Origin: Limimaricola sp.
Lineage (GTDB): Bacteria; Pseudomonadota; Alphaproteobacteria; Rhodobacterales; Rhodobacteraceae
Assembly (NCBI RefSeq): GCF_016125575.1
Contig: NZ_WGLM01000002.1
Span: 744,001-808,000 of the forward strand
Direction of reading: 5' to 3'
Length of the DNA: 64,000 nt
The first letter of the stretch is position 1, and every line of letters begins with the position of its first letter. Under the pieces are notes generated by a model that worked only from the letters and a program-made list of their open reading frames with translations, did not search any database and was not told the origin of the DNA. Below, one piece after another: positions 41,943 through 51,175 of this stretch. A program made the position numbers and the translations under genes.

Positions 41943-43187
41943 ATGAAGCATTATTCCGTCTTCGCCGTCGCCCGCGAGGCGCTGCGCCAGCATACCGGCT
42001 GGGACCGTGCCTGGGCGAAGGCCGAGCCGAAAAAGAAATACGATGTGATCATCGTCGGCGCGGGCGGTCATGGCCTTGCCACCGCCTATTACCTTGGCAA
42101 GAATCATGGGATCCGCAATGTCGCGATCCTCGAAAAAGGCTGGCTGGGCGGCGGCAATACGGGCCGCAATACCACCATCATCCGCTCGAACTACCTGCAG
42201 GATCCCTCGGCGGCGATCTACGAAAAGTCACGCAGCCTGTACGAGACACTAAGCCAGGACCTGAACTACAACATCATGTTCAGCCCGCGCGGCGTGATGA
42301 TGCTGGCCCAGACCCAGCACGAGATCCGCGGATATCAGCGCACCGCTCATGCCAACGGCCTGCAGGGGGTCGAGACGGCGTTCATCGGGCCGGACAAGGT
42401 GAAAGAACTGTGCCCGATCATCAACATCTCGGGGCCGCGCTACCCGGTGCTGGGCGCGCTCTGGCAGCCGCGCGGCGGCACGGCGCGGCATGATGCCGTG
42501 GCATGGGGCTATGCGCGGGCCTGCTCGGCGATGGGGATGGACATCATCCAGCAATGCGAGGTGACGGGCATCCGGCGCGACGCGGGAAAGGTGGTGGGCG
42601 TGGACACCACCAAGGGGCCGATCGACTGCGACAAGCTGGCGCTGGTCACCGCGGGCCATATCGGCGTGATGGCCAACATGGCCGGGTTCCGCCTGCCTGT
42701 CGAAAGCCTGGCACTGCAGGCGCTGGTGAGCGAACCAATCAAGCCGGTGATGGACGTGGTGGTGATGGCCAACACCGTGCATGGCTACATGAGCCAGTCC
42801 GACAAGGGCGAAATGGTGATTGGTGGCGGCACCGACGGGTTCAACAACTACACCCAGCGTGGGTCGTTCCACCACATCGAGGAGACGGTGCGCGCACTGG
42901 TCGAGACCTTCCCGATGATCAGCCGCCTGAAGATGCTGCGGCAATGGGGCGGGATCGTCGACATGACCGGCGACCGCTCGCCGATCCTGTCGAAAACGCC
43001 TGTCGAGGGGATCTTTGTCAACTGCGGTTGGGGCACGGGCGGGTTCAAGGCGATCCCCGGATCGGGCTGGGCGATGGCCGAGCTGATGGCCAAGGGCGCC
43101 TCGCCCCTGACCGAGGAATTCAGCATGTGGCGCTTTCGCGAGGGCAAGTTCATCGACGAAAGCGTCGCGGCGGGGGTGGCGCATTGA
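41943..43187 (+). CDS. soxB: Sarcosine oxidase beta subunit
   Basis: A 414-residue flavoprotein. 'YDVIIVGAGGHGLATAYYLGKNHG' (FAD-binding loop, residues about 33-56), 'EKGWLGGGNTGRNTTIIRSNY' split around the FMN/FAD attachment region, and 'VNCGWGTGGFKAIPGSGWAMAEL' are signatures of heterotetrameric sarcosine oxidase SoxB. It holds the site that oxidises sarcosine (N-methylglycine). First gene of soxBDAG, 199 bases from the divergent ccmI. Context: glycine betaine/choline degradation to glycine and methylene-THF. Confidence 0.95.
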   Translation: MKHYSVFAVAREALRQHTGWDRAWAKAEPKKKYDVIIVGAGGHGLATAYYLGKNHGIRNVAILEKGWLGGGNTGRNTTIIRSNYLQDPSAAIYEKSRSLYETLSQDLNYNIMFSPRGVMMLAQTQHEIRGYQRTAHANGLQGVETAFIGPDKVKELCPIINISGPRYPVLGALWQPRGGTARHDAVAWGYARACSAMGMDIIQQCEVTGIRRDAGKVVGVDTTKGPIDCDKLALVTAGHIGVMANMAGFRLPVESLALQALVSEPIKPVMDVVVMANTVHGYMSQSDKGEMVIGGGTDGFNNYTQRGSFHHIEETVRALVETFPMISRLKMLRQWGGIVDMTGDRSPILSKTPVEGIFVNCGWGTGGFKAIPGSGWAMAELMAKGASPLTEEFSMWRFREGKFIDESVAAGVAH

Positions 43188-43272
43188 TCTTTCGGAAAAC
43201 GTGGACGAACGGCCTGTTTCCGTTCAATGCCAGCATGATGGCGCGTGAAGTTGAGAGAAGGATGGGGACAAG

Positions 43273-43602
43273 ATGCTGACCCTAGAATGCCCCTATTGCG
43301 GCGTGCAGGCCGACGAGACCGAACTCAGCCCCGGCGGCGAGGCGCATCTGAAGCGCTTTGGCCCCGGCTCGGACATCGACGATTTCGAGGGCTACCTGTT
43401 CATGCGCGAAAACCCCAAGGGCGTGCATTTCGAACGCTGGCGGCATGCCTATGGCTGCGGCAAATGGTTTTTGGCCGCGCGTGACACCGCCACGCTGGAG
43501 GTGTTCGGCACCTACCCGGCGCAAACCACCGAACCGCCGCAGGCGCTGCGCGAGGCGATCTCGGCCAAACGTCCCGGCTGGCGCTGGAGGGATTTCGCAT
43601 GA
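43273..43602 (+). CDS. soxD: Sarcosine oxidase delta subunit
   Basis: A 109-residue protein. 'LECPYCGVQADETELSPGGE' at the N-terminus gives two zinc cysteines, completed by 'RHAYGCGKWF' His/Cys residues, the zinc site of SoxD. Also 'ARDTATLEVFGTYPA'. Structural subunit of the SoxBDAG complex. It lies 85 bases after soxB and overlaps soxA by 4 bases. Confidence 0.94.
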   Translation: MLTLECPYCGVQADETELSPGGEAHLKRFGPGSDIDDFEGYLFMRENPKGVHFERWRHAYGCGKWFLAARDTATLEVFGTYPAQTTEPPQALREAISAKRPGWRWRDFA

Positions 43603-46600
43603 GCACGCGTCTGGCAGAGGGCGGCCGTCTGATCGACCGGTCGCAGGCCGTGAAGTTCACATTCAATGGCAAGCATTTCAAGGGCTTCGCGGGCGATACG
43701 CTGGCTTCGGCACTGTTGGCGAACGACCAGATGATGGTGGGCCGCTCGTTCAAGTATCACCGCCCGCGTGGCGTGGTCGCGGCGGGTGCGGAAGAGCCCA
43801 ACGCGCTGGTCAACCTCGGCAAGGGCGGCACCTTCGAGCCGAACCAGCGCGCGACGACGACGGAAGTCTTCGACGGGCTGGCCGCCACCAGCCAGAACCA
43901 CTGGCCCAGCCTCGAATTCGACGTGGGCGCGATCAACACCTACCTCGCGCGGTTCCTGCCGGCGGGCTTCTACTACAAGATGTTCATCCATCCGCGCCCG
44001 TTCTGGAAATACATCTACGAGCCGTTCATCCGGCAGTCGGCGGGCTTGGGCAAGGCGCCCAAGGACCGCGATGCCGACACCTACGAGCATTTCCACGCCT
44101 TCGTGGACGTGCTGGTGATCGGCGGCGGCATCGCCGGGCTGGCGGCGGCGCGCGAGGCGGGCCGGGCCGGCGCGCGGGTGATGCTGATCGAGCAAACGGC
44201 CGACTGGGGCGGTCGTGCAGTGGTCGATGGCGTCAAGCTGGGCGGAAAGGATGCCGGAGTTTGGGTGAAGGACACCCTGCAAGAGCTTGAAACCATGCCG
44301 AATGTCGATCTTCGGAGGCGCACGATGGGGGCCGGGGTCTATGACCACGGCTACGTGCTGGCCTACGAGCGGTTGCGCGACCATGTGCCCGAGATGGACG
44401 GCCCGCGGCATCGCCTGTGGCGGATCCGTGCGCGCCGGACGATCACCGCGACAGGCGCGATCGAGCGGCCGCTGTCCTTTGCAGGCAATGACGTGCCGGG
44501 TGTCCTGCTGGCCAGCGCAGTGCGCGATTACCTGGTGAATTTCGGCGTCTCGGTGGGCGATCGCACCGTCGTGGTGACCAACAACGACGATGCCTACCGC
44601 ACCGCGCTGGCGCTGCATTCCCACGGGCTGATCGTGCCGGCAATCGTTGATGCACGCCCGCAGGGCGGCGGCGAACTGGCCGCGGCGGCCAAGGCTGCGG
44701 GCATTCGCGTGGCAAACGGCATGGCCGTGGCGGTGGTGAAGGGTGGCAAGCGGGTGACGGGTGTCACGCTGTGCCTGCAGGCGGGCGAGGGCGCGCCGCT
44801 GGAAGAAATCGCCTGCGATTGCGTGGCGATGTCGGGCGGCTGGTCGCCGGTTGTGCACTTGTGGTCCCATTGCGGCGGCAAGTTGAGCTGGGATGACGAT
44901 CAGGCGATGTTCCGGCCCGATGCCGGCAGGCCGCCGACCGGGGCCGATGGCGCGCCGATGGTGATTGCTGCCGGCACCGCGAATGGGCATCTGGCGACGG
45001 CCGGCGCCGTTGCCGATGGCTGGGCGGCGGGCCTTGCAGCGGCCAAGGCGGCGGGCCACGCCGGCAAGACCGGCACCGCGCCCAAAGGTGAGGATGCGGC
45101 CGCGGCCGCGCCGCTGCCCGTGTGGTTGATGCCGCAGGGCGCATCCTATGCCAAGCGGTCCAAGGCCTGGCTCGACTTTCAGAACGACGTGAAGGTTTCC
45201 GACGTGCAACTGGCCGCGCAGGAAGGCTTTGAAAGCGTCGAACACGCCAAGCGCTATACCACGCTTGGGATGGCGACGGATCAGGGGAAACTGAGCAACA
45301 TCAACGGTCTGGCGACGCTTTCGAACGCGCTGAACGTGACGATCCCGCAAGTGGGCACCACAACCTTCCGCCCGCCCTACACGCCCATCTCGATGGGCGC
45401 GATCGCGGGCGTGGCGCGCGACGCGCTGTTCCAGCCGGTGCGCAAGACGCCGATCCATGACTGGCATGAGGCCAACGGCGCTGATTTCGAGCCCGTGGGC
45501 CAATGGCGCCGCCCTTACGCTTTCCCGCGAAAGGGCGAAAGCGTGCATGACGCGGTGATGCGCGAGGTGAAAAACACTCGCACCAACGTGGGCCTTCTGG
45601 ACGCCTCGACGCTGGGCAAACTGGTGGTGACGGGCCCCGACGCGGGCCGCTTCCTCGACATGCTTTACACCAACATGATAAGCACGCTGCCCGTCGGCAA
45701 ATGTCGCTACGGCCTGATGTGTAACGAGAACGGCTTTCTCATCGACGATGGCGTGGTTGCGCGGATAGACGAGCAGACTTGGCTTTGCCACACCACCACC
45801 GGCGGGGCCGAGCGCATCCATGGCCACATGGAAGATTGGCTGCAATGCGAATGGTGGGACTGGAAGGTTTACGTCGCCAACGTGACCGAGCAGTTTGCCC
45901 AGATCGGCGTCGTCGGGCCGAAGGCGCGTGACGTGCTGGAAAGCCTTGGCGGCATGGACCTGTCGAAAGAGGCGTTGCCCTTCATGCAATGGGCGGATGG
46001 CAAGATCGGCGAATTCGACGCGCGGGTTTACCGGATCAGCTTTTCCGGCGAGCTCAGCTACGAAGTTGCCGTGCCAGCCAGCCAGGGCCGCGCCTTCTGG
46101 GACGCGCTGCTGAAGGCGGGCGAGGCGCACGGGATCATGCCGTATGGCACCGAGTGCCTGCACATCATGCGCGCCGAGAAGGGCTTTATCATGATCGGGG
46201 ACGAGACCGACGGGACCGTCATTCCGCAGGACCTGAACCTCGGCTGGGCGATCTCGAAGAAGAAGGACGACTATCTCGGCAAGCGCGCGCAGGAGCGCAG
46301 CCACATGACCGATCCGAACCGGTGGAAACTGGTCGGGCTGGAAACGCTGGATGGTTCGGTCATTCCCGACGGCGCCTATGCGATTGGCGACGGCGTGAAC
46401 GCCAATGGTCAGCGCAACACGCAGGGCCGTGTCACCTCGACCTATTTCTCGCCCACGCTGGGCAAGGGCATTGCGATGGGTCTGGTCCTGAACGGGCCGG
46501 ACCGGATGGGCGAGGTGATCGAGTTTACCAAGGGCAAGGATGTGACCGTCAAGGCGCGCATCGTTGACCAGGTTTTCTATGACAAGGCGGGGGAGAAGCA

Positions 46601-46610
46601 GAATGCCTGA
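43599..46610 (+). CDS. soxA: Sarcosine oxidase alpha subunit
   Basis: A 1003-residue protein of normal family length. The N-terminal part 'VKFTFNGKHFKGFAGDTLASALL' is a ubiquitin-like/ferredoxin-type domain. 'VDVLVIGGGIAGLAAAREAGRAGARV' (about residues 168-193) binds NAD, and 'TNNDDAYRTALALHSHG' is in the same two-dinucleotide unit. The C-terminal third ('KTPIHDWHEANGADFEPVGQWRRP', 'NVGLLDASTLGKLVVTGPDA') is the aminomethyltransferase (GcvT-like) domain that passes the methyl carbon to tetrahydrofolate. Overlaps soxD by 4 and soxG by 8 bases. Confidence 0.95.
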   Translation: MSTRLAEGGRLIDRSQAVKFTFNGKHFKGFAGDTLASALLANDQMMVGRSFKYHRPRGVVAAGAEEPNALVNLGKGGTFEPNQRATTTEVFDGLAATSQNHWPSLEFDVGAINTYLARFLPAGFYYKMFIHPRPFWKYIYEPFIRQSAGLGKAPKDRDADTYEHFHAFVDVLVIGGGIAGLAAAREAGRAGARVMLIEQTADWGGRAVVDGVKLGGKDAGVWVKDTLQELETMPNVDLRRRTMGAGVYDHGYVLAYERLRDHVPEMDGPRHRLWRIRARRTITATGAIERPLSFAGNDVPGVLLASAVRDYLVNFGVSVGDRTVVVTNNDDAYRTALALHSHGLIVPAIVDARPQGGGELAAAAKAAGIRVANGMAVAVVKGGKRVTGVTLCLQAGEGAPLEEIACDCVAMSGGWSPVVHLWSHCGGKLSWDDDQAMFRPDAGRPPTGADGAPMVIAAGTANGHLATAGAVADGWAAGLAAAKAAGHAGKTGTAPKGEDAAAAAPLPVWLMPQGASYAKRSKAWLDFQNDVKVSDVQLAAQEGFESVEHAKRYTTLGMATDQGKLSNINGLATLSNALNVTIPQVGTTTFRPPYTPISMGAIAGVARDALFQPVRKTPIHDWHEANGADFEPVGQWRRPYAFPRKGESVHDAVMREVKNTRTNVGLLDASTLGKLVVTGPDAGRFLDMLYTNMISTLPVGKCRYGLMCNENGFLIDDGVVARIDEQTWLCHTTTGGAERIHGHMEDWLQCEWWDWKVYVANVTEQFAQIGVVGPKARDVLESLGGMDLSKEALPFMQWADGKIGEFDARVYRISFSGELSYEVAVPASQGRAFWDALLKAGEAHGIMPYGTECLHIMRAEKGFIMIGDETDGTVIPQDLNLGWAISKKKDDYLGKRAQERSHMTDPNRWKLVGLETLDGSVIPDGAYAIGDGVNANGQRNTQGRVTSTYFSPTLGKGIAMGLVLNGPDRMGEVIEFTKGKDVTVKARIVDQVFYDKAGEKQNA

Positions 46611-47169
46611 GGCGACAAGCGCGCTGAACGGCCGCGAGGCCAGCGCCGGGGCGATCACGCTACGCGATGCGGGGCTGGTCGGCATGATCACGCTGCGGGG
46701 CAATCTGGCCTCGGCAAAGCTGAAGGCCGCCGTGAAGAAAGCCGTGGGGCAGGCGGTGCCCGAAGTGCGGCGCATGGCCGGCGGGCTGGAGGGCGGCGCG
46801 GGCTGGATGTCGCCCGACGAGTTGCTGCTGGTGACGGCCCACGACAAGGCGGCTGAAACAGTGGCCGCGCTGTCGGCCGCACTGAAGGCCGAGCATCACA
46901 TGGCCGTCAACGTGTCGGACGCGCGCGCCGTCATCACGCTGCGGGGCGGTCATGCTGCCGAAGTGCTGGCAAAGCTCGCCCCGGCCGATCTGGATCCCGA
47001 CCTGTTCCCGGTGGGCGAATTGCGCCGCACCCGGCTGGGGCAGGTCGCGGCCGCATTCTGGAAAAGCGACGAGGACACGTTCCACGTCATCTGCTTCCGC
47101 TCGGTCGCAGATTACGTATTTGATTTGTTGGAAGCGTCGGCAAAAGCCGGGCCGGTGGGGGTGTTCTAA
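46603..47169 (+). CDS. soxG: Sarcosine oxidase gamma subunit
   Basis: A 188-residue protein from the ATG 8 bases inside soxA. 'LVGMITLRGNLASAKLKAAVKKAVG', 'GWMSPDELLLVTAHDKAAE', 'VNVSDARAVITLRGGHAAEVLAKLAP' and 'FWKSDEDTFHVICFRSVADYVFD' are the SoxG pattern, itself a shortened GcvT-like fold. Last gene of soxBDAG; convergent with the GT61 gene. Confidence 0.93.
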   Translation: MPEATSALNGREASAGAITLRDAGLVGMITLRGNLASAKLKAAVKKAVGQAVPEVRRMAGGLEGGAGWMSPDELLLVTAHDKAAETVAALSAALKAEHHMAVNVSDARAVITLRGGHAAEVLAKLAPADLDPDLFPVGELRRTRLGQVAAAFWKSDEDTFHVICFRSVADYVFDLLEASAKAGPVGVF

Positions 47170-47179
47170 GAGGGGCTGG

Positions 47180-48331
47180 CTAGTCGCCCTCTTCCACGAT
47201 TGCCGCTGTGTCGCCTTCGTAGGGGCGGAATGTGGTCTTGGCGCCTTCACCCGCTTTCGTCGCGAATTCGGTGATTTGGGCCTCGGTCAGGGCAGGCCAG
47301 GCCTTCGTCCCCTCGATCAGACCCGCCGCTCGCAAGCCTTCGTACAGGCTGTCAAAGGCGATCTCGCCCCAGCTGGTTCGACTGGGTCGGTTGGCATGTT
47401 CCTCGATCCAGTTGCGGCGCAGGTAATTGAACGGGTGCGCATCAGATCCTTGGAACGCGCGCAGCTGCTGGGCGAATATCTGGTCCAGATCGCCAGCGCG
47501 GCGGGCGATGATACCCACCTTCTGATCGGCATTGCCGACCAGCGCCAGCAGGTGCAAAGGCGAGCAGTCGACCGCGATGATGTGTGTTGCGGCCTTGTAG
47601 GCGGCGATCTGGTCGGCGTGGTTGTACTTTTGCGGGTGGAAAACTTCGTAGCCTTCGTCCTGCAGGTAGGATTCCAGCAATGTCTCGCCCAGAATGCTGC
47701 CGCGGATCGCGGGCAGGGCCGAGCGCGAGACGTAGATCTTCTTGGCGCCCTTCGGGACGATGTTCTTGCCCGCGTTGGCGCGCACGAACTCACGGAATTC
47801 GGGCGCGCCTTCGATCATCTGGAACATGCCGAAGCCCTGTTGTGGCACGTAAAGCCGCTCGATCCGTGTGGGATCGGACAGGTTGTAGAGCGGACAATCG
47901 ACGCCGAGCGCGTTAAGGAAGGGCGTATAAACATTCAGCACGTGTTCGGGACGGTTCTGGAACTTCGGCACCCAGACCGCGCCGTCGATCTTTCCTCGCA
48001 ATTCACCATAGGCCCAGATGCGGCAGATGCTTTCGACCAGGAAGTGGCCGAAATGGCCAAAAAGCGGCCCAAGAAACATGTAGTTGCCCGACATCTCGAC
48101 TACCGACTGCGGGTCCGGCATGGCCGGGGCGCGGGTGACTTGGGCGCGGCCCCGCCAGGTGATTGAGTTCTCGACGAAGCGGCCATCGGCGGCAAGCACG
48201 CCCGAGTTTTGCACCGAACGGTTGGCGTCATTCTTGGGGGGAGGCACGACGATTGCGTTCTCGACCAGTTCGATCCGGCCCGCGATCGAGTCTGTCAGGT
48301 CAGGCACGACCGGAGATGCATTCTCGTTCAT
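47180..48331 (-). CDS. Glycosyltransferase family 61 (DUF563) protein
   Basis: A 383-residue protein. 'LFGHFGHFLVESICRIWAYGEL' holds the conserved H-F-x-x-E of DUF563/GT61. 'KKIYVSRSALP' and 'LQDEGYEVFHPQKYNHADQIAAYKAATHIIAVDCSPLHLLAL' (a long conserved stretch around residues 225-265) match the nucleotide-sugar part of the family. Probably acts on a capsule, exopolysaccharide or surface glycan. Convergent with soxG, divergent from the GSCFA gene across about 210 bases. Confidence 0.83.
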   Translation of the reverse strand: MNENASPVVPDLTDSIAGRIELVENAIVVPPPKNDANRSVQNSGVLAADGRFVENSITWRGRAQVTRAPAMPDPQSVVEMSGNYMFLGPLFGHFGHFLVESICRIWAYGELRGKIDGAVWVPKFQNRPEHVLNVYTPFLNALGVDCPLYNLSDPTRIERLYVPQQGFGMFQMIEGAPEFREFVRANAGKNIVPKGAKKIYVSRSALPAIRGSILGETLLESYLQDEGYEVFHPQKYNHADQIAAYKAATHIIAVDCSPLHLLALVGNADQKVGIIARRAGDLDQIFAQQLRAFQGSDAHPFNYLRRNWIEEHANRPSRTSWGEIAFDSLYEGLRAAGLIEGTKAWPALTEAQITEFATKAGEGAKTTFRPYEGDTAAIVEEGD

Positions 48332-48543
48332 GTGATCGCCTGCCCCTGGATTGCCCGCTTTAGGACAATCCCCTACCTCAAACGGATGGCCAAGAAAACG
48401 GCAAAGGTCATGGCCCGGCTTGCGGTCCTATTGATAGGATTGGACCTTTGCGCCTATGCTGGGTCAAAATGAGCGGGCGGCAAGCCCGGCAAGAGCGGTC
48501 TGGGCCGGGCACGATGCTGGGCGACCGGGAAACGGGGACAGGC

Positions 48544-49905
48544 ATGGGCAGCAATACGCATATTGAACGGATCACGGCCACCGCCGCGATGGACCGGGCA
48601 CGCGCCAACGCGTTGCGCAAGTATCCCGCGCCCGACAAGGACGGCGACAGGCTTTACCCACTGGCCTCGCCCAATTGCGCGCCCAGTTTCCAGATCGGCA
48701 AGGATGATACGATCTTCGCCATCGGGTCGTGCTTTGCCCGCAATGTGGAAAAATCGCTGGAAGCGGCCGGAAAGCGGGTGCTGAGCCGCGAGTTTGAATT
48801 GGGCGAGATCGGCGAAAGCCTTGGGGACGCGGCCAATTTCTTCAACAAGTACTCGATCCATTCGGTCGCCAACGAGGTGCGCTGGGCGCTGGAGCGTGAC
48901 ACGTTTCCCGGCGCCGACCTGATCTACCCGATGGGGCGGGGTCGGTTCTGCGACAGCCAGTTGGGCATGGCCAAGCTTGAATTCCCTCTCGATGATATTC
49001 TGGCTTTCCGGCACCGCTATCTTGACGCGATGGCGCAGGTGGCGACCGCCGACGTGGTGATCCTGACGCTGGGCTATGTCGAGACGTGGTACGATACAAA
49101 GCTTGGCCTTTACCTCAACGTGCCGCCGCCCAACCCGCTGATCAAGGAAGAGCCCGACCGGTTCGAGTTTCGGGTGCTGAGCTATTCCGACGTTCTGGAC
49201 GGGTTGAACGAGATTTACGACCTGTTGGTCAAACACCGCAAGAAGCCGCTGAAGATGCTGGTCACCGTGTCGCCGGTGCCGCTGTTGTCGACGTTCCGCA
49301 ACATGGATGTGTTGGTGGCCAACGCCTATTCCAAATCGGTGCAAAGGGCCGCGTTGGATGAGTTTCTGCTGGGGAAGGACGGCGTCGATTACTTTCCGTC
49401 CTACGAATACGTGACGCTGTCGAACCCGTCGATCGCATGGTCGCGGGGCGACTATCGGCATGTCTCGCCCGACGTGATCAACCGGATCATGTCGAACGTT
49501 CTGATCAGCTACGTCGAGGGCGCCGAGGTGGACCTTGCCGGCCTTGCGCCTGCCGAAGGCATCACGCCAGATGCCTTGGCCTCGTCGGTACGGATGATGT
49601 CCAAGCTGGAAGACTTCAACGCGATCATCGACCTTGTCGGCAAACATCGCGAAATGGCCGATAGTGATGTCGACATCCTTCTGGCCGAGGCATCGGCCCT
49701 GCGACGTGCCGACCGCAACGAGGATTCGTTTGTCGCCCTTGAAAAGGCAGTGGCCGCGGCACCGGGGCGTCCGATCCCGCTGGAACGGTTGATCTCGATG
49801 TGCCGCCCGCTGCACCGCAAGGATCTCGCCCGTGAATTGATGGTGCGCCACAAGGAGAAGTTTCCGGGGCGCGAAAACTTCCGCGAGCGGATAGACTGGC
49901 TCTGA
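48544..49905 (+). CDS. GSCFA-domain protein
   Basis: A 453-residue protein whose family-defining motif is 'IFAIGSCFARNVEKSLEAAG' near residue 60. 'TADVVILTLGYVETWYD' and 'LVTVSPVPLLSTFRNMDVLVANAYSKS' are the following conserved blocks of this GDSL/SGNH-related family. The family often acts with glycosyltransferases, perhaps as glycan O-acyl esterase/transferase. The C-terminal 120 residues are a helical, TPR-like extension ('LLAEASALRRADRNEDSFVALEKAVAAAPG', a typical TPR spacing). Start chosen at 48544; ATGs at 48514 and 48448 are possible. Confidence 0.82.
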   Translation: MGSNTHIERITATAAMDRARANALRKYPAPDKDGDRLYPLASPNCAPSFQIGKDDTIFAIGSCFARNVEKSLEAAGKRVLSREFELGEIGESLGDAANFFNKYSIHSVANEVRWALERDTFPGADLIYPMGRGRFCDSQLGMAKLEFPLDDILAFRHRYLDAMAQVATADVVILTLGYVETWYDTKLGLYLNVPPPNPLIKEEPDRFEFRVLSYSDVLDGLNEIYDLLVKHRKKPLKMLVTVSPVPLLSTFRNMDVLVANAYSKSVQRAALDEFLLGKDGVDYFPSYEYVTLSNPSIAWSRGDYRHVSPDVINRIMSNVLISYVEGAEVDLAGLAPAEGITPDALASSVRMMSKLEDFNAIIDLVGKHREMADSDVDILLAEASALRRADRNEDSFVALEKAVAAAPGRPIPLERLISMCRPLHRKDLARELMVRHKEKFPGRENFRERIDWL

Positions 49906-49970
49906 ATACGCGTCCTGCCACAGGGCAAAAGCCCGGTCTTGGGCAGGGAGCGACCGCAGTTCTTCTTGCG

Positions 49971-49988
49971 GCCCACCTTGACGTGGGC
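49971..49988. other. Inverted repeat between GSCFA gene and sodB
   Basis: GCCCAC (49971-49976) and GTGGGC (49983-49988) pair across CTTGAC, with flanking GC pairs. It may be a weak terminator of the GSCFA gene or an operator for sodB; there is no U-tract. Confidence 0.4.
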
Positions 49989-50041
49989 GGCAATAACCCT
50001 CAGTTCGGTATCAACTGGTTTAACCGCAAAGGAGGACGACC

Positions 50042-50641
50042 ATGGCCTTTGAACTTCCCGACCTTCCCTATGCCCATGATGCGCTTGCCGCGCATGGCAT
50101 GTCGCGTGAGACGCTGGAGTATCACCACGACCTGCACCACAAGGCCTATGTCGATAATGGCAACAAGCTGATTGCCGGGACCGAGTGGGAGGGCAAGACC
50201 CTCGAGCAGATCATCACCGGCACTTATAACAAGACCGCCGTGGCGCAGAACGGAATCTTCAACAACATCAGCCAGTTGTGGAACCACAACCAGTTCTGGC
50301 AGATGATGGGCCCGAACAAGTCGAAGATGCCGGGCGAATTGGAGAAGGCGCTGACCGAATCCTTCGGCTCCGTCGACGAGTTCAAGTCGCAATTCGCCGC
50401 TGCGGGCGCGGGCCAGTTCGGCTCGGGCTGGTGCTGGCTGGTCAAGGACGCCGATGGCGGCCTGAAGGTGACCAAGACGGAGAACGGGGTGAACCCGCTC
50501 TGCTTCGGGCAGACTGCCCTGCTGGGCTGCGATGTGTGGGAGCATTCCTACTACATCGATTTCCGCAACAAGCGGCCGGCCTACCTGACCAACTTCCTTG
50601 ACAACCTCGTGAACTGGGAAAACGTCGCAAGCCGGATGTGA
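50042..50641 (+). CDS. sodB: Superoxide dismutase, Fe/Mn type
   Basis: A 199-residue protein. Metal ligands: His28 in 'ETLEYHHDLHHKAYV', His82 in 'LWNHNQFWQMM', Asp164 and His168 in 'CDVWEHSYYIDF'. 'GAGQFGSGWCWLV' and 'NKRPAYLTNFLDNLVNW' are typical. It dismutates superoxide to oxygen and peroxide in the cytosol. The Gly/Gln residues near the metal ('GAGQFGSGW') are as in Fe-type enzymes but do not settle the metal. A perfect AAGGAGG lies 7 bases upstream and a strong terminator follows. Confidence 0.96.
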   Translation: MAFELPDLPYAHDALAAHGMSRETLEYHHDLHHKAYVDNGNKLIAGTEWEGKTLEQIITGTYNKTAVAQNGIFNNISQLWNHNQFWQMMGPNKSKMPGELEKALTESFGSVDEFKSQFAAAGAGQFGSGWCWLVKDADGGLKVTKTENGVNPLCFGQTALLGCDVWEHSYYIDFRNKRPAYLTNFLDNLVNWENVASRM

Positions 50642-50692
50642 GCGACTGCCGCCCCCGGATGGTGGCGCCCCTCACGAATTCGTGATAACCGG

Positions 50693-50722
50693 AAATGGCA
50701 TCCCTGACGGGGTGCCATTTTT
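50693..50722 (+). terminator. Rho-independent terminator after sodB
   Basis: AAATGGCATCCC (50693-50704) pairs with GGGGTGCCATTT (50709-50720), 12 pairs with one T-G wobble and a TGAC loop, running into TTTTT. It lies 51 bases past the sodB stop. Confidence 0.88.
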
Positions 50723-50738
50723 CATTCTGGGGGCCGCC

Positions 50739-51143
50739 ATGCCGGAACGCGAAATGACCCGGGCAAGCATCCTGTCACTTCTATGGGTGTTCCTGTCGCT
50801 GAACTTCCTCTGGTGCGACGTCTTTACCCTGATGCATGCGCCAGACCTCAAGGAGATCTTGACGGGCGAAGTCGGCGGGGTGGCGTTAAGCCAGACGTTC
50901 CTGCTGGCGTTTGCGGTGGTCATGGAACTGGCGCTGGCGATGATCCTTGTTTCACGCCTGGCGCCGCATGCGCCGGCGCGGGTTGCCAATATCCTTGTCG
51001 CGCTGCTGCTGACGGTCATTCAAGGCGGGTCGCTGCTGGTCGGCGGTGTCAGCCTGCATTACGTGTTTTTCTCGGTGGTCGAGATTGCCACGGCGCTTTC
51101 GATCATCTGGCTTGCCGTCACATGGCGTGCGGCATCGCCGTGA
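50739..51143 (+). CDS. Small membrane protein, DUF6326-like
   Basis: A 134-residue protein from the ATG at 50739. Four membrane segments are evident: 'ILSLLWVFLSLNFLWCDVFTLM', 'LSQTFLLAFAVVMELALAMILV', 'VANILVALLLTVIQGGSLLVGG', 'YVFFSVVEIATALSIIWLAV'. The first segment with 'NFLWCDV' recalls the DUF6326 group, which has no known function. The sodB terminator lies just upstream, so it must have its own promoter or rely on read-through. A start at 50754 is also possible. Confidence 0.7.
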   Translation: MPEREMTRASILSLLWVFLSLNFLWCDVFTLMHAPDLKEILTGEVGGVALSQTFLLAFAVVMELALAMILVSRLAPHAPARVANILVALLLTVIQGGSLLVGGVSLHYVFFSVVEIATALSIIWLAVTWRAASP

Positions 51144-51175
51144 CCCGCTGATGCGATCCGTGCGGCCGTGCCGTC

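Noticed and set aside
43512-46847. 1111-codon minus-strand frame opposite soxA
   Set aside because: Antisense shadow of soxA with His/Arg/Gln-rich composition, no motifs.
49906-50041. Sigma-70 promoter at TTGACG (49978) for sodB
   Set aside because: No acceptable -10 hexamer lies 16-18 bases downstream; the TTGACG is part of an inverted repeat.
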